From Acanthochlamys bracteata (Eukaryota; Streptophyta; Magnoliopsida; Pandanales; Velloziaceae), in contig CM034137.1 of assembly GCA_019914995.1 (NCBI GenBank), positions 806,001-870,000 on the forward strand: 64,000 nucleotides of DNA. Reading direction: 5' to 3'. Shown piece by piece: positions 24,901 to 35,499 of the stretch. The position numbers and the translations under genes were made by a program. Below the pieces are notes generated by a model, which did no database searches, was not told where the DNA came from, and was given only the letters and a program-made list of their open reading frames with translations. Position 1 is the stretch's first letter; each line of letters opens with the position of its first letter.

Positions 24901-25233
24901 TAGAAAAAATTGAGTTAAACAAGAAAGGTAGCCATTCCCAAAGATTGGAATCAACATACATAGAACAATGATTGAAACTTTACAAATTAAACAATGGGGT
25001 GAGGCCATTATCAAAGACTGAAAATTTACCAATTGGTTGCCGAGCTCGACGGCGGCATCCTGGTAACTGGTTTTCTTCCCAGGACTACTCCCACAGAAAA
25101 CACAAATCCTTCGAAACTTCTGCGGCCTCTCCACCACCACTATCGCCATAGCCTCCGCCGCCGTCGCTGCCTTTTCTGCAATTGTCAACTTCTCCTCTGC
25201 ATCGTTCTTGATAATTTCCCTTTCACTCTCCAT
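21984..25233 (-). CDS. Cytokinin riboside 5'-monophosphate phosphoribohydrolase (LOG family)
   Basis: Releases active cytokinin free base from the riboside 5'-monophosphate in one step; cytosolic or nuclear. Exons (minus): 25030-25233, 24288-24385, 24014-24044, 23693-23792, 23525-23595, 22265-22408 and 21984-22178; all GT...AG and in phase; 280 residues. The Rossmann core is complete: [26 protein letters not shown], the family motif PGGYGTMEE with the downstream ITWSQLG (the Gly pair is split by intron 4), and [21 protein letters not shown] proteins usually have about 215-225 residues. Here there is an N-terminal extension of about 35 residues (Ala/Glu-rich, [12 protein letters not shown]) and a C-terminal extension made by a tandem duplication of the ERDEIV(E/K)..RW block. 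A TATA-like TATATAAAC lies about 115 bp upstream. Family certain; which LOG paralogue is not. Confidence 0.93.
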
Positions 25234-25345
25234 TGTTTTACTTCAGATTGAACAACAAGAGAGCTTTTTTGTTTTCTGTAGTTTGAATCGAATTACAGGA
25301 AGAAGACTTGGGGTTTGCGTAGAGGCCAGACAATGAAGAACAAGT

Positions 25346-25354
25346 GTTTATATA
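25346..25354 (-). promoter_or_regulatory. Candidate TATA box of the LOG gene
   Basis: TATATAAAC on the minus strand, about 115 bp before the LOG ATG, preceded by a CTCTCTCTC pyrimidine patch. Position and sequence fit a plant core promoter with a leader of roughly 80 nt. Confidence 0.45.
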
Positions 25355-27044
25355 GAGAGAGAGAAGGCCGGAGATATTGTGTGAAGAACCGAATTAACGG
25401 CGGCGATTCGTTCTCCGACTGCCCAAAGAATCAGAAAGATTTCTTCGATCTTCTTCTTCTTTTCCGCACGTAGATGTGAACGAAATTAATAATCTTGAAT
25501 GACAAATATTGGTCAAGTAATCAATCAAGAACAGGAAAAGATCTCTTCTTTTTTCAAACTTTTGCTGATTAATTCATTTCTAAGTAATTTAAACTTTTAT
25601 TAATCTTTCTGATTGATCAGTTACCTAGTTTCAACATTCTTCTTTCTTTAAGTAATCTGTTGAATATAGACTTATTTACAAATAACAGTTATATCTAGCA
25701 CTATTAATTGGTTCTCTTTAATTTCTCTCTATATATAAAATCAGCATGTCCAGAAAACGAATCTAAACCTTTTAATAACAACTGTTGTACCAGGAAAGAT
25801 TCAAAACTAAATAAACTTAAACTAATCGTCTTCACAAACTAACAACTGAGATCTCTCTCTATTGGGTTTTCATTACGCATGATGAAGGGAAGAGCAGAAG
25901 ATGAACGTGTGCTTTCTGCTAGGTGAGGAGCTGTCTTGTACTTTCATTTGAATGCAGTTTGTTTAGGTGAACTGAAATATAAAATTTATAAAAAATAAAT
26001 AATTTAGTGTTGAAATAAGTTATTTAGGTTTGGACATAAATAAGTTTTAATAAACGTTTGGATCATAGTTTAAATAAAACGGAAAATTATCTACCTAAAT
26101 AAAAACTTAATAAATTGACAATAGATAATTAGATTATTTTAGTATATATATATAATTTAGGATTCTTTTATGTATTATTTTATTTGTTACTTTTAAATAT
26201 ATATTTTATAACTTAATATTTAACATTCTAATTTTATAAACAATTTTAATTACTTAAATTTAGATAAAAGTCTATGTATTTATATACATAATAATTTATG
26301 ATAATAAGTAATCTGTAATTAATTATATGTTTAAATTTTATTTAGTATATTTTATTATTAATTTTTACAAATAAACTTTAGGAAATGAAAAGTAATTTAT
26401 AAATCTAACTTATCGAAAATAAAATTATTATTCACCTTTTGCTAACAATTTTAAATAACTTATTTTGATAAAATAAGAGGCTACTTATGTGATAAATTGC
26501 TCAGACTTATTAACAAGTCTTCTTAAATGCACGAGTACACTGAGAATTATTAGTGGTGGTTCGAGATTTTCATCTCTATTTCTCATTTTTTGTGTTTTTA
26601 AGAATAGATCAAAAATAAAGTTTAATTATTTTTGAAAGTAAAAATTTACACGAAAGTGAAGTTTTAAATTTCTTGTAGCACTAAACTGCGAAACTGTTAG
26701 GACTCTAATTCAGGTTGAAAAAATTGAAGTTCTTCTGCAGAAATGTTGTACTCTTTTATTAACATACTATGCCAAATTGTTCAAATGAGTAGTAGGTCTC
26801 ACATAAAAGTTGCATCTAGGGAACCTCTTTTTGTATGACTACTACTTCGTAATAGTAGTGAAATCATAGATCAAATTAGGTCCGACAGAATTTATGTATC
26901 ATGCATTACACTTGATTTACATACAGGAATTGAAGCTTTACTTACATTCATTTATCAAGCATCCATTCATCAAGAGAATATTTTTCCTGCATTAAACATA
27001 AGCACCTATAACTGAGAGACGATGATGTGCAGGAGCCGACGAAT
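25355..27044. other. Spacer upstream of LOG
   Basis: AT-rich sequence with no supported gene. The proximal few hundred bases presumably hold LOG promoter elements. From about 25980 to 26700 it is nearly pure A/T. Confidence 0.35.
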
Positions 27045-27500
27045 GTGAGGGGAGCCATAGTCGAGCGGCCAAGGAGGGAGATCAGCTGCAGAACTTGCTC
27101 GGAGTGCAAGTCCTAACAACTGGTGTCATCCGGGTGCAGATGAATTGCATCCGGATGCATCTGAAATACATTAGGTGCAAATAATGGCACCTAAGTGCCT
27201 ATTAGTGAACACGTGTCCAAAGTCTTTAGATCTTTAGAAATTCTAATTATTAAATAAAAATATTTAGTCGGTATGTTAGAGTCCTTGAGGAACTCTAATA
27301 GTAATGAATTATTAGTAGAAATTCTATTGTAATTGATAATCCTATTAATAGGAGGACTCTATATAGTATTAATAAGCATTGTAACTCTCACTGGAAGAGA
27401 GGAAGTTTTTGATTCTATAAAATTAGTTTTAATTTTCTTAGTAGTTCAATAATATTCCAGCAAATCTGCCCTGTTAGCTTGAACGCGTATCAGACGAGTT
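27045..27500. repeat. Possible degenerate LTR (copia-like) fragment with palindromes
   Basis: Features that suggest an LTR: a run from TGTTAGAGTCC, a TATA-like ACTCTATATAGTATTAA, a following ATTGTAACTCTCACT, an AATAATATT stretch, then GCGTATCAGACGAG, which loosely resembles a tRNA-Met primer-binding site. Upstream lie a perfect 12-bp palindrome GCATCCGGATGC (27147-27158) and the inverted pair AGGTGC...GCACCT. No gag/pol frame follows. The call is tentative. Confidence 0.3.
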
Positions 27501-28305
27501 CTGGTAGATGAACCAAAGATAGATAGAGAATTTTCTCCATTGCAGAAAGATAAATGAACTGATGAGAGATAGTGCTCCTGATCTATGTCAGAATTAATTC
27601 AGCGGACTTTCGGTACATGCGACTCCTGATTCTCTCCATCGAGTTTTCATAATCGTTTAAGAGTACTTATAAAAAAATTTTTTTTTTAAATACTATAAAA
27701 TATTATAAAAGTTTTATTAAAAAATATGAAATTGAGAAATTGATAAGCGTTTCTTTGAAACACACCAAACATGCTAAAATTCGTACATAAAAAAATTGAT
27801 TCAGAACTGGGTGTTTTGTAGCAAAATCTATTCCAAGTGTTAAGCAACCTTCCTGTATTTAGATACCCTGGGAGAGAAAATTTAACTCTTTTAAAGCGTG
27901 TAAGAAGTTTTGATGGAAAAATATTTGCCTATTGTCATATTTAACTTAACTGCTTTCTTGTCATTTTAATTTAGTATCTTAAATGTATGTATGTATGTAT
28001 GTAGAATATGTGTGTATCTATTTACTGCATGATGAAGTAGGACTCTTCCGTATGACAAATGCAGTAAACAAGGACTGTTTCTGCAAAACTTTTCCAACTG
28101 CCACTTTGCATAATAAAATCCTTGTCAATGTATTAGCATATTTAGTCCTCCTTATACTATGTTAACGTTTTTATATAGGGCACATAATATTGTATTTTAC
28201 GAAACGCGGTTTCTTCAGTTTTTATCTTCTCTAAAATTGAAGCGGATGGAGTTAAAAGAGGGCGGCAGTAGGGGAACTCGAATCAACTTCTGCTACTGAA
28301 AGAAA
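27501..28305. other. Spacer with ATGT microsatellite and family 1 relic
   Basis: No gene supported. About 27650-27780 resembles a degraded family 1 element (GAGTACTTATAAAAAAAT ... AAGCGTTTCTTTGAAACAC). A five-unit ATGT microsatellite begins at 27983. The last 80 bases are the probable leader of the next gene. Confidence 0.4.
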
Positions 28306-28773
28306 ATGTATCGAACCTTTCGATATTTCCTCTCGAAATCGATCAAAGATTCAATCTTCATCTCCAAAATCCCATCATTTTGCTCTCTCCATGGATTTCC
28401 AACTTCTTCTCTGCCCTCAGAAGTTATGTTTCCCCTCAATCCCTTGTTTCCAATGCAATCCCAGATCGAGAAACGTGTGGGAAATTATCGAACAATGACA
28501 ACCAGCGAGCCGGGAGATTACAGCAAAGTGTTGGATGAAATTAATCTCAAGTTTGCTGAAGCAAGAGAAGAAATTGAAGCTGCAATGGAATCGAAGGAAA
28601 CGGTTTACTTCAACGAAGAAGCGGAGTGTGCAAGAGAAGCTGTGAAGGATGTCCTCGACATGTTCGATGAATTGCTTGAAAGATTGCCAGATAAGGATCG
28701 GTCCGCCTTGCATCGGTCGATGGGATTAAAGATGGAGCAGTTGAAAGCTGAGCTCAAACAACTTGATGATTGA
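28306..28773 (+). CDS. Embryogenesis-like small protein, probably mitochondrial
   Basis: Intronless frame of 155 residues. The first about 60 residues are basic, hydroxylated and almost free of acidic residues (MYRTFRYFLSKSIKDSIFIS), typical of an organelle-targeting presequence. The rest is acidic and strongly helical (DYSKVLDEINLKFAEAREEI, AREAVKDVLDMFDELLERL, LHRSMGLKMEQLKAELKQL), consistent with a small coiled-coil protein. It resembles the conserved plant proteins annotated only as 'embryogenesis-like'; the biochemical function is unknown. A GT donor-like CCAGGTAGGTC right after the stop suggests a 3'-UTR intron. The coding call is good; the name is from general resemblance. Confidence 0.75.
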   Translation: MYRTFRYFLSKSIKDSIFISKIPSFCSLHGFPTSSLPSEVMFPLNPLFPMQSQIEKRVGNYRTMTTSEPGDYSKVLDEINLKFAEAREEIEAAMESKETVYFNEEAECAREAVKDVLDMFDELLERLPDKDRSALHRSMGLKMEQLKAELKQLDD

Positions 28774-29340
28774 TCCAGGTAGGTCTTTCTTTTTGTTTTT
28801 TTTTTCTTTTTGGTCTGAGAACTGTTAGAAACGGAAATTTTGATTTTTATTAGAGAAAATTGAAACAAAACTAATGTAATGTACTGAACCTTTTGTCTAA
28901 TAAAGTAGTTTAGGATAATGGAGTTTGTAGCTCTTCTAGTGAAGTGAAGTGAAGTGTTTGGGATTGAGAATGAATGTATGTTACATGATTGAAATTGGTC
29001 CGCTTATGTTCATGAATGGCAATTCTACTAGTTAAATAGTAGTGAGTCTGTTGGTTATAACAACACCTGTTGTTTCTGTAGTTTTTGCATTGGTCTATAC
29101 GTAATCTTATCAGCAATCTGTTTGAGGTCAATGTGAAATGGGAATCCTTAACTTCTCCCATAGATGTGGTTTGTTGATGATGATAGACTGTTTGTTAACA
29201 ACTTAAGTTGTTCCTAGTAAGAGGACTTTTACAGTTATATCCCCACAAGTTTCTTGTAGTTTAGCACAAGCGTTTAATGCATTTCTACGTGATATGCAAT
29301 TGACCTAAGTATGTGGAGTTTGTACCGTAGATTTCATTGA
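28774..29340 (+). other. 3' region of the embryogenesis-like gene
   Basis: T-rich, low-coding sequence with AATAAA-like signals near 28900; it includes a GAAGTGAAGTGAAGTG short repeat near 28940. It is likely 3' UTR, possibly with an intron, and then spacer. Confidence 0.35.
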
Positions 29341-29720
29341 GAAAGTTTGTCTTAGATATTTGATAGGGTAGAAAGGTTCCCGGAGGTGAACCAGAGCAGA
29401 GGGCCCTCGTCCTACGTTCCCTATCGGAAACTCGGACTCTTCCCCTCTCCCCTTCCGGAGGGCTGCTCGTACACTGTTTATCTAGTAACAAGGGGAATAT
29501 TGGGTATTCCCCTTGTTACAAGTCGGTTATTTGATTCTATCGGTCGTTTCCCTCCTCAGGTCGGGTAACTCCCTTGTTTTTGGGATTGGTAGTTTCCCTC
29601 CTCAGGTCGGGAAACAGGTTTGTTGTTTTTATCGGTCCTTTCACTCCTTCAGTCGGTTCCCTCCTTCAGTCGTTGCACTCCCTTGGGCCGGTACGTGGGT
29701 ATTACAGTTAGAAATTAGAG
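29341..29720. repeat. GC-richer island with imperfect tandem repeats and a perfect hairpin
   Basis: The composition differs sharply from the flanks. Four or five imperfect copies of a TTTCCCTCCTCAGGTCGG-type unit occupy about 29540-29680. A perfect 15-bp inverted repeat (GTAACAAGGGGAATA, 5-nt loop, then its complement) spans 29485-29519. No credible protein. The style (CCTC/GGTCGG blocks, GAACCAGAGCAGAGGGCCC) looks more like plant organelle intergenic DNA or a structured element than local nuclear spacer; the origin is not proven. Confidence 0.45.
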
Positions 29721-31461
29721 GAATAAATTGTGTAGTAAATATAATCCAATTGCATTCAGGAGGAAGAGAATTAAGTGCAGAACACATTCAATCTCTGTGG
29801 AGTTTTAGACCTCTTGAATAGAAGTGAATGAAAGGAACTTATCTTAGTTCTCTAACAAGTACGGAAACTTTAGCAGAGATATTGGAATATCTTCCAATAT
29901 TGGAAATAAGAACTCTTCGATTGAAGCAGCTTTGTTATGATTATATAACAGACAAGGCATCTCAGTGAACTTGTCATTGTTTACCATGAGTGTAGTTAAT
30001 AATTAAACCATTGGTGAGATAAGAATTGATGAAACAGTTTTGTAACACTTTCTTTGCTGAATTAGAGAGCACGCCTAGTGTGAATATTTTATTCTTTAAA
30101 GGTCTGTTCTCTTTTCTCAAAGAGTCTCCAAGGCAATTCACTCTCCTTTTCAACACTAATAAAGTAACGATCATTACCTTGTATTTTGTTATTCAAGGAA
30201 TACTAGGAAAGGATTAGGTGAAATTTCAAATATGGGCATTATTCTTTTGAACTTGGTATGATCGTGTTGTTTAGGATAACCATGGTGTTTCTGGGTCTTT
30301 TCATGTCCAAGATACAGATAATTTTAGGTAATGTCTATGTCGCTAAGCATGCTATTGAATTTTTTGGCTTCACTAGTTATGCAGCTATAGAAAATATGTT
30401 TAGTAAGACTTTGGATAATAGTAATAAGGAAAAGTTACAAAAAATTGGTTTGAAAAAACATTTTCTTAGTGCATTGAAGCACATTATACATCTGGCTTCT
30501 AATATTACTCTCCTCTGATGCCGATTCTATAAAATCATTGGTCCTAACTGATACGCGAGGTATGCAATACGTGTGACTCCTATTCTCTTGTCAAGTCACA
30601 ACATTCGGGTTCTTCTGGAGCAGGACTATTATCTTTTGCTAATTCGTCTCGAGGAAAAGGCTCTCGATATATTCTGTCATTCATATTAGCAAGGCGGTAC
30701 TCCCACTGCTTGTTTTTTTCTCTAGTTTGTTTGTTCGAGCCTCTTTACTATGCGATCATCAAAATTGTGGGGTTTTACTTAAAGAGCCAAACACATCAGC
30801 AGGAGATGCTGAAACTGTTTCAACATGTTATCTTGAATTCATTCAGTTGGTCTTGTAGAAGAAAAGTGCATGGCATTGGTTCGAGTTTGTTGGACAAGTT
30901 ACATTTATTTCTGCAAAACATTATCATCCCGGCATTTTAGTTGCTTCCTGTTTGAAATATTATACTACTGTTATGCAACATGAATTGCATTCTTACTTTT
31001 GTTTTGATGTATATTTCAGTAACAACTGATGTGAAGCATTGTTATTCTTAACTGATTAAGATCTATTCTTGAATGTATAAGGGTTCAGTTTGTATGTTCC
31101 TGAATTTAGGAAACAAGCAAACTGAGAGGAAGCTTCAACAAAATGAAATTCAATGGCACCTTTGATTGACTGTGAAGGTTTTAACATGGTGAAGAAACCA
31201 ATATTGCAGTTTAACTTTTCTGATTCAAGTCTCCGAGCAAAATGAAAACCATTCCTGGACCTTTGTTACCGTTTCAAGCTCTAAGTAAAGAGGAATTCAT
31301 TGGATCAGGACATCTAGAAGTAGAAGAAAAACTGTACAAGAAATGTCCAAAAAACAAGATCAAGCTACTCAGAAACCAGCTGATTACTGCAGAATCTTTT
31401 GCAGAAAATTTTCATGTAAAAGATGACATAATAAAACTGAAGGCGGCTGATTTATTGGTCA
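29721..31461. other. Non-coding spacer, possible retroelement debris
   Basis: Short unrelated open frames only. A stretch near 30510-30720 (GATGCCGATTCTATAAAATC, ACTGATACGCGAGG) resembles retroelement or organelle-type sequence in composition but has no domain I can recognise. The last 250 bases are probably the RGI5-like 3' UTR. Confidence 0.3.
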
Positions 31462-34400
31462 TCATCCATGCTTCCCTTGCTCTATTAAAGGTTGCTGAGA
31501 ACTCTTTCCCGTCTCTTCAGGTGGCAGGCTTTTCACCTCCATCAGCAACGCCACCACTTCCTTCATAGTTGGTCTTTCAGACGGAGAAGAGTTGACGCAA
31601 AACATTGCTATACCTAACGTCTGCAACACTTCCTGCACCAACTGATCTGGCATGCCACGAAGCTTTGAGTCGAGAACACTAACAGCAGGCTCAAAGCTTC
31701 CCATTTTCTTCTTCACCCACTCTACAATGTGTTGTCCGTCTCCATTCATAGGCTCAATTGCGCTACGCCCACTTAAAATTTCCAAAAGTACAACACCATA
31801 GCTATAAACATCACTCTTCTCTGTAATGTTTGTAGTGTAACCGTATTCTGCAAGAATCAAGTAACATGTAGTCAGTTGCACATTTGAAGTTAAACCTGGT
31901 TATGAATCATTGAGCAATAATCGATGAACAAGTACTTGCCTGGTGCTATGTATCCATAAGAGCCTGCAATCCTGGACATTGCTTGCTGGTAATTTGGTGT
32001 AGTCATCAGCTTCGCTAGACCGAAATCTGCTAAGTAAGCTTCATACTTTGAATCCAACAGTATGTTATTACACTTAACGTCTCTGTGAATAATAGCAGGC
32101 ACACAATCGTGATGAAGGTAAGCTAAACCCTGTGCAGACCCGACTGCAATCTTATATCTCGTGTCCCAATCAAGGTTTCTGTTGTCTTGCAAGAGCTGAT
32201 GTAGGTTACCATTTGATATGTAGTTGTAAAGAAGAAGCTTCACACACTTGTTCGAGCAATAACCTAACAATCTCACAATGTTCCGGTGCCTGATGTGCCC
32301 AAGAATCTGAATCTCAGCAGCAAAGGTGTCAATTGGTTCCTCTTCTTTCTTATATTTCCATAACTTCTTGACAGCAATGAGCTCGCCATTGGGCATCTCA
32401 GCCTTGTAAACAATCCCAGAAAGGCCTTTTCCGATCACATTCTCCTCTTTCAAGCAACCCAAAATGTTATCAATAGTAAAGCTAACCTTCTTGAACGGTA
32501 TGAATGTCCATGGGTAGGAGAAATCATCAGGTCCAGATGATGACGAAGCCGTTGCTTTCTCTGCTGCAAGTTTTCGCCTTTTGTTGTTCAGAAGCCAAAC
32601 CATTAGAAATGAGATAGCCATTGAGATTAATACTACACAGACAACAGCTACCATCTTTATGGACTTAAGGGCAGTTCTACGAATGAAATCAGAAGAACAG
32701 CTATACCCATCTAAAGACTGGCACAATTTTGGATTGTTGTAGTATGAATTTGTTGACAGAGTTCTGAAGAATGGGGTTACCGGGATCGGGCCAGAGAAGT
32801 TGTTGTACGAGATGTTGAGGGAAGTTAAACTTGTCAGTGAGCCTAAAACTTCGATTCCTCCGTACAGCAGATTGCTCGACAAATCTAATGCCTGCAACTG
32901 CATCAAGCCAGACATCTCCTTTGGGATTTCTCCAGTGAACCTGTTCGAGTTCAAGTCCAAGCTAATCGTCAACCCTGTCAGTGAACCAATCTCAGGAGGG
33001 ATAACACCTGAAAGATTGTTGTGGCTCAAATTGAGCAGAGTTAACTTCTGCAAATTCTTGAAAGATTTCGGAACCGGTCCAGTGAGCAGATTGTTGCTAA
33101 GAATCATTTTGTTCAAGTAACTTAAGTTACCAAAACCGAATGGAATTTCACCAGTGAATCTATTGTAGCTAAGATCGAGCTGTTCCAAGTTCAACAACTG
33201 ACCAAGCTGCCTCGGTATTTCTCCAGTAATTCGATTATCATGGACATCCAGCAACTCCAAAACGCTGATGTTTGCAATTTCCGGAGGCAGTTCACCAGAA
33301 AAATTATTACTGTAAAGGTCCAAGAACACAAGGTTTTGCAGCTTACTGATTTCTGGCGGTATCTTGCCCACAAGCTGATTCTCTCCTAACCGAAGTCTTA
33401 CCAATGATTGGCAATTAGCAACAGCCGGCGACAGGCCACCAGTGAGTTCATTCCCTAATAGCAAGAGCTTACTAAGCTTCGACAAGAGGAATAGCTCATT
33501 AGGTATAGCTCCGGTGAGCCGGTTCTTTGATAAGTCGAGAGTGTAGAGATCACTGCAGTTGCCAAGTTCCGGCGGTATTGATCCAGATAACGCATTGCCC
33601 CACAAGAAGAGTGTTTGAAGGGACTTGAGTTCGCCGAGCTCCGGCGGTATTTGCCCGGATAAGGCATTCTTGTCCAGCTGGAGGGCAGTTAAGCTGCTGC
33701 AGTTGCTCAGTTGAGTAGGAACAGAGCCAGTGAGCATGTTATCAGAGAGATGAAGCTGTTCAAGAACCGAAAGCAGGCCGATCTCCGGCGGGATTTCTCC
33801 GCTGAGCTTGTTTGATGACAGGTCAAGAACAACGAGCGTAGAACAGTTAGATAACTCTGATGGTATTGGGCCAGTGATAGAGTTTCCCCACAGAAACAAG
33901 CTTGTGAGCTTCTGCAACTTGCCGAGCTCAGGTGGAATCTGGCCAGAAATCTTGTTCATGTGAAGATAAAGATTAGTTAGCTCAGAACAAGAACCCAACT
34001 GCGGCGGAATCGGTCCGGTGAGCTCTGTGTCATACAGAGCAAGTGTTTGCAAACTAACTAGGTTACCAAATTCCGCCGGGATCGGGCCTGTTAATCCAGT
34101 AGCAGCGGCGCCGAACGTGGTAAGATTAGAAAGAAAACCAATTTGCGGCGGAATGGGGCCGGAGATTGAAGGATTTCCACCAATGCGAAGCTGCTGAAGT
34201 GAAGTCAGTGAGCCAAGCTGTGAAGGCAGTGACCCATTGAGTAGATTATCCTGCAAACAGAGTACTTGCAACGAAGACGCATTGGCGATTGCCGGTGGTA
34301 TAGGACCAGTAAGATGGTTTGAATTCAAAAGAAGAAACTGGAGCTCAGAAAGCTTGCCTAGCTCTGAAGGAATGGTACCGGATATCGAATTCGACGAAAG

Positions 34401-34745
34401 ATCGAGTAACCGGAGAGACGAAAGAAGGCCGATAGACGGCGGGATAGTGCCGGAGATGTTGGTGGATGATAGATTAAGTAGTTGGAGTGAAGAGAGTGAA
34501 GAAATCTGTGGAGGGATTGAAGTAAGGTTTAGGAATGTGTTAGGGAGTGATACAGAGAGAACTCTGGCATCAGGTGAACATGTAACACCTTGCCACGAGC
34601 ATGGTGTTTGTTCAGTCGGGTTCCATGAAGGAAGCAATGATCTTGAAGATGGTACCAACGATAAGAGAGCTTCTCCGTCTGGCGAGAGACAACCAACAGC
34701 ACCAAAAAGAACTGATACAAGAATGAAGATTACTTGTTGAATCAT
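31462..34745 (-). CDS. RGI5: LRR-XI receptor kinase, RGI5 (RGF1 INSENSITIVE 5)-like
   Basis: Plasma-membrane receptor kinase of 1063 residues, closest to Arabidopsis At1g34110 (RGI5). RGI receptors bind sulfated RGF/GLV root-meristem peptides. Two exons: 31940-34745 and 31462-31847. Order: signal peptide (1-19), N-terminal Cys cap (TPCSWQGVTC), about 22-24 LRRs over residues 65-650 (repeat form LxxLxLxxNxLTGxIPxxLG), transmembrane helix (VAVVCVVLISMAISFLMVWL), juxtamembrane Ser-rich patch, kinase. Kinase motifs are intact: GKGLSGIVYKAE, AVKKLWK, HRDVKCNNILL, DFGLAKL, and APEYGYTTNITEKSDVYSYG across the exon junction. It ends shortly after the kinase. The single intron uses a GC donor (CCAG|GCAAGT) in the APE codon; frame and conservation force this choice. 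It should be catalytically active. Confidence 0.95.
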
Positions 34746-35341
34746 TTGTGTTGTTAGAAAACCGCTCCAAGATAGCTGCGAGTGTTAGAAGAGAAAGATC
34801 AAAGACGCCATTTTATTTCCAAAAAACCAAGAAGAAAGCTGAAAACTTGGAACCAGAAAACTGCATGGCCGTAGCTGATATAAAGTTGGAAGAAAGAAAA
34901 AAACACAGAAATGGTGGATTGTTTTCAGTTGAAAGATTAACCAAGAACAGCTCGGTAGCTTTCCAAAAACCAAAAGCAAGAAACAGAGAACAACAGAAAG
35001 AGAGTTTTTGCTTGCTTAGCCGGAGAGCATGTGGAAGAAACGTAGAAGAGAAGGAAAAAAGGAATTGCTTGAGACGTAGAGAAGAGGAACTCGTGGTTAA
35101 AAATGGGAGCGCCGGGAACAGAGGCGGCGGTGTCTGAAGAAGAAGAGCAGCAGCTAAGTTACTTAACTATAACTATACACAGCGAAGTGATTGTTTACTA
35201 GTTTAATTAATAAAAAAAACTGTATGCTATGTATTCATTAAATGAAGTTGTTTTTATTTTGTGGGAGCTTTGTCGATTGAAAGAAATTCTATCAGGTAGA
35301 TTTTACAACGAAGACTGTTCCATGTGATCTACAGGCTAGGA
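34746..35341 (-). other. Presumed leader/promoter of the RGI5-like gene
   Basis: Purine-rich on the plus strand, so pyrimidine-rich on the sense strand up to about 35150, as expected for a 5' leader. An open plus-strand frame at 34748-35137 is Lys/Arg/Glu-rich because of this composition bias and is not credible. Confidence 0.35.
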
Positions 35342-35494
35342 GGGCGTTCAAAAAATATGTTTGTAAATATTTATTAAAAAGATATTTTTTTTAAAAAATA
35401 ATATTTAAATTTTTTTAAATAATTTTTTTATTAAAATATATAAAATTAAAAATTAAAAATATTTTTTTATAAGGCAATTCCGAACGGCCCATAA
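35342..35494. repeat. Miniature TIR element, family 1, flanked by CTAGG repeats
   Basis: Starts AGGGCGTTCAAAAAATA, ends GCAATTCCGAACGGCCCATAA; A/T-only interior. CTAGG is repeated exactly on both sides (35337-35341 and 35495-35499), which fits a target duplication. Shorter than the about 230-bp copies. Lies upstream of the RGI5-like gene. Confidence 0.5.
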
Positions 35495-35499
35495 CTAGG

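Noticed and set aside
34237..34740. 167-codon plus-strand open frame
   Set aside because: Antisense shadow of the first LRR region of the RGI5-like gene; Ser/Arg/Glu-rich nonsense composition.
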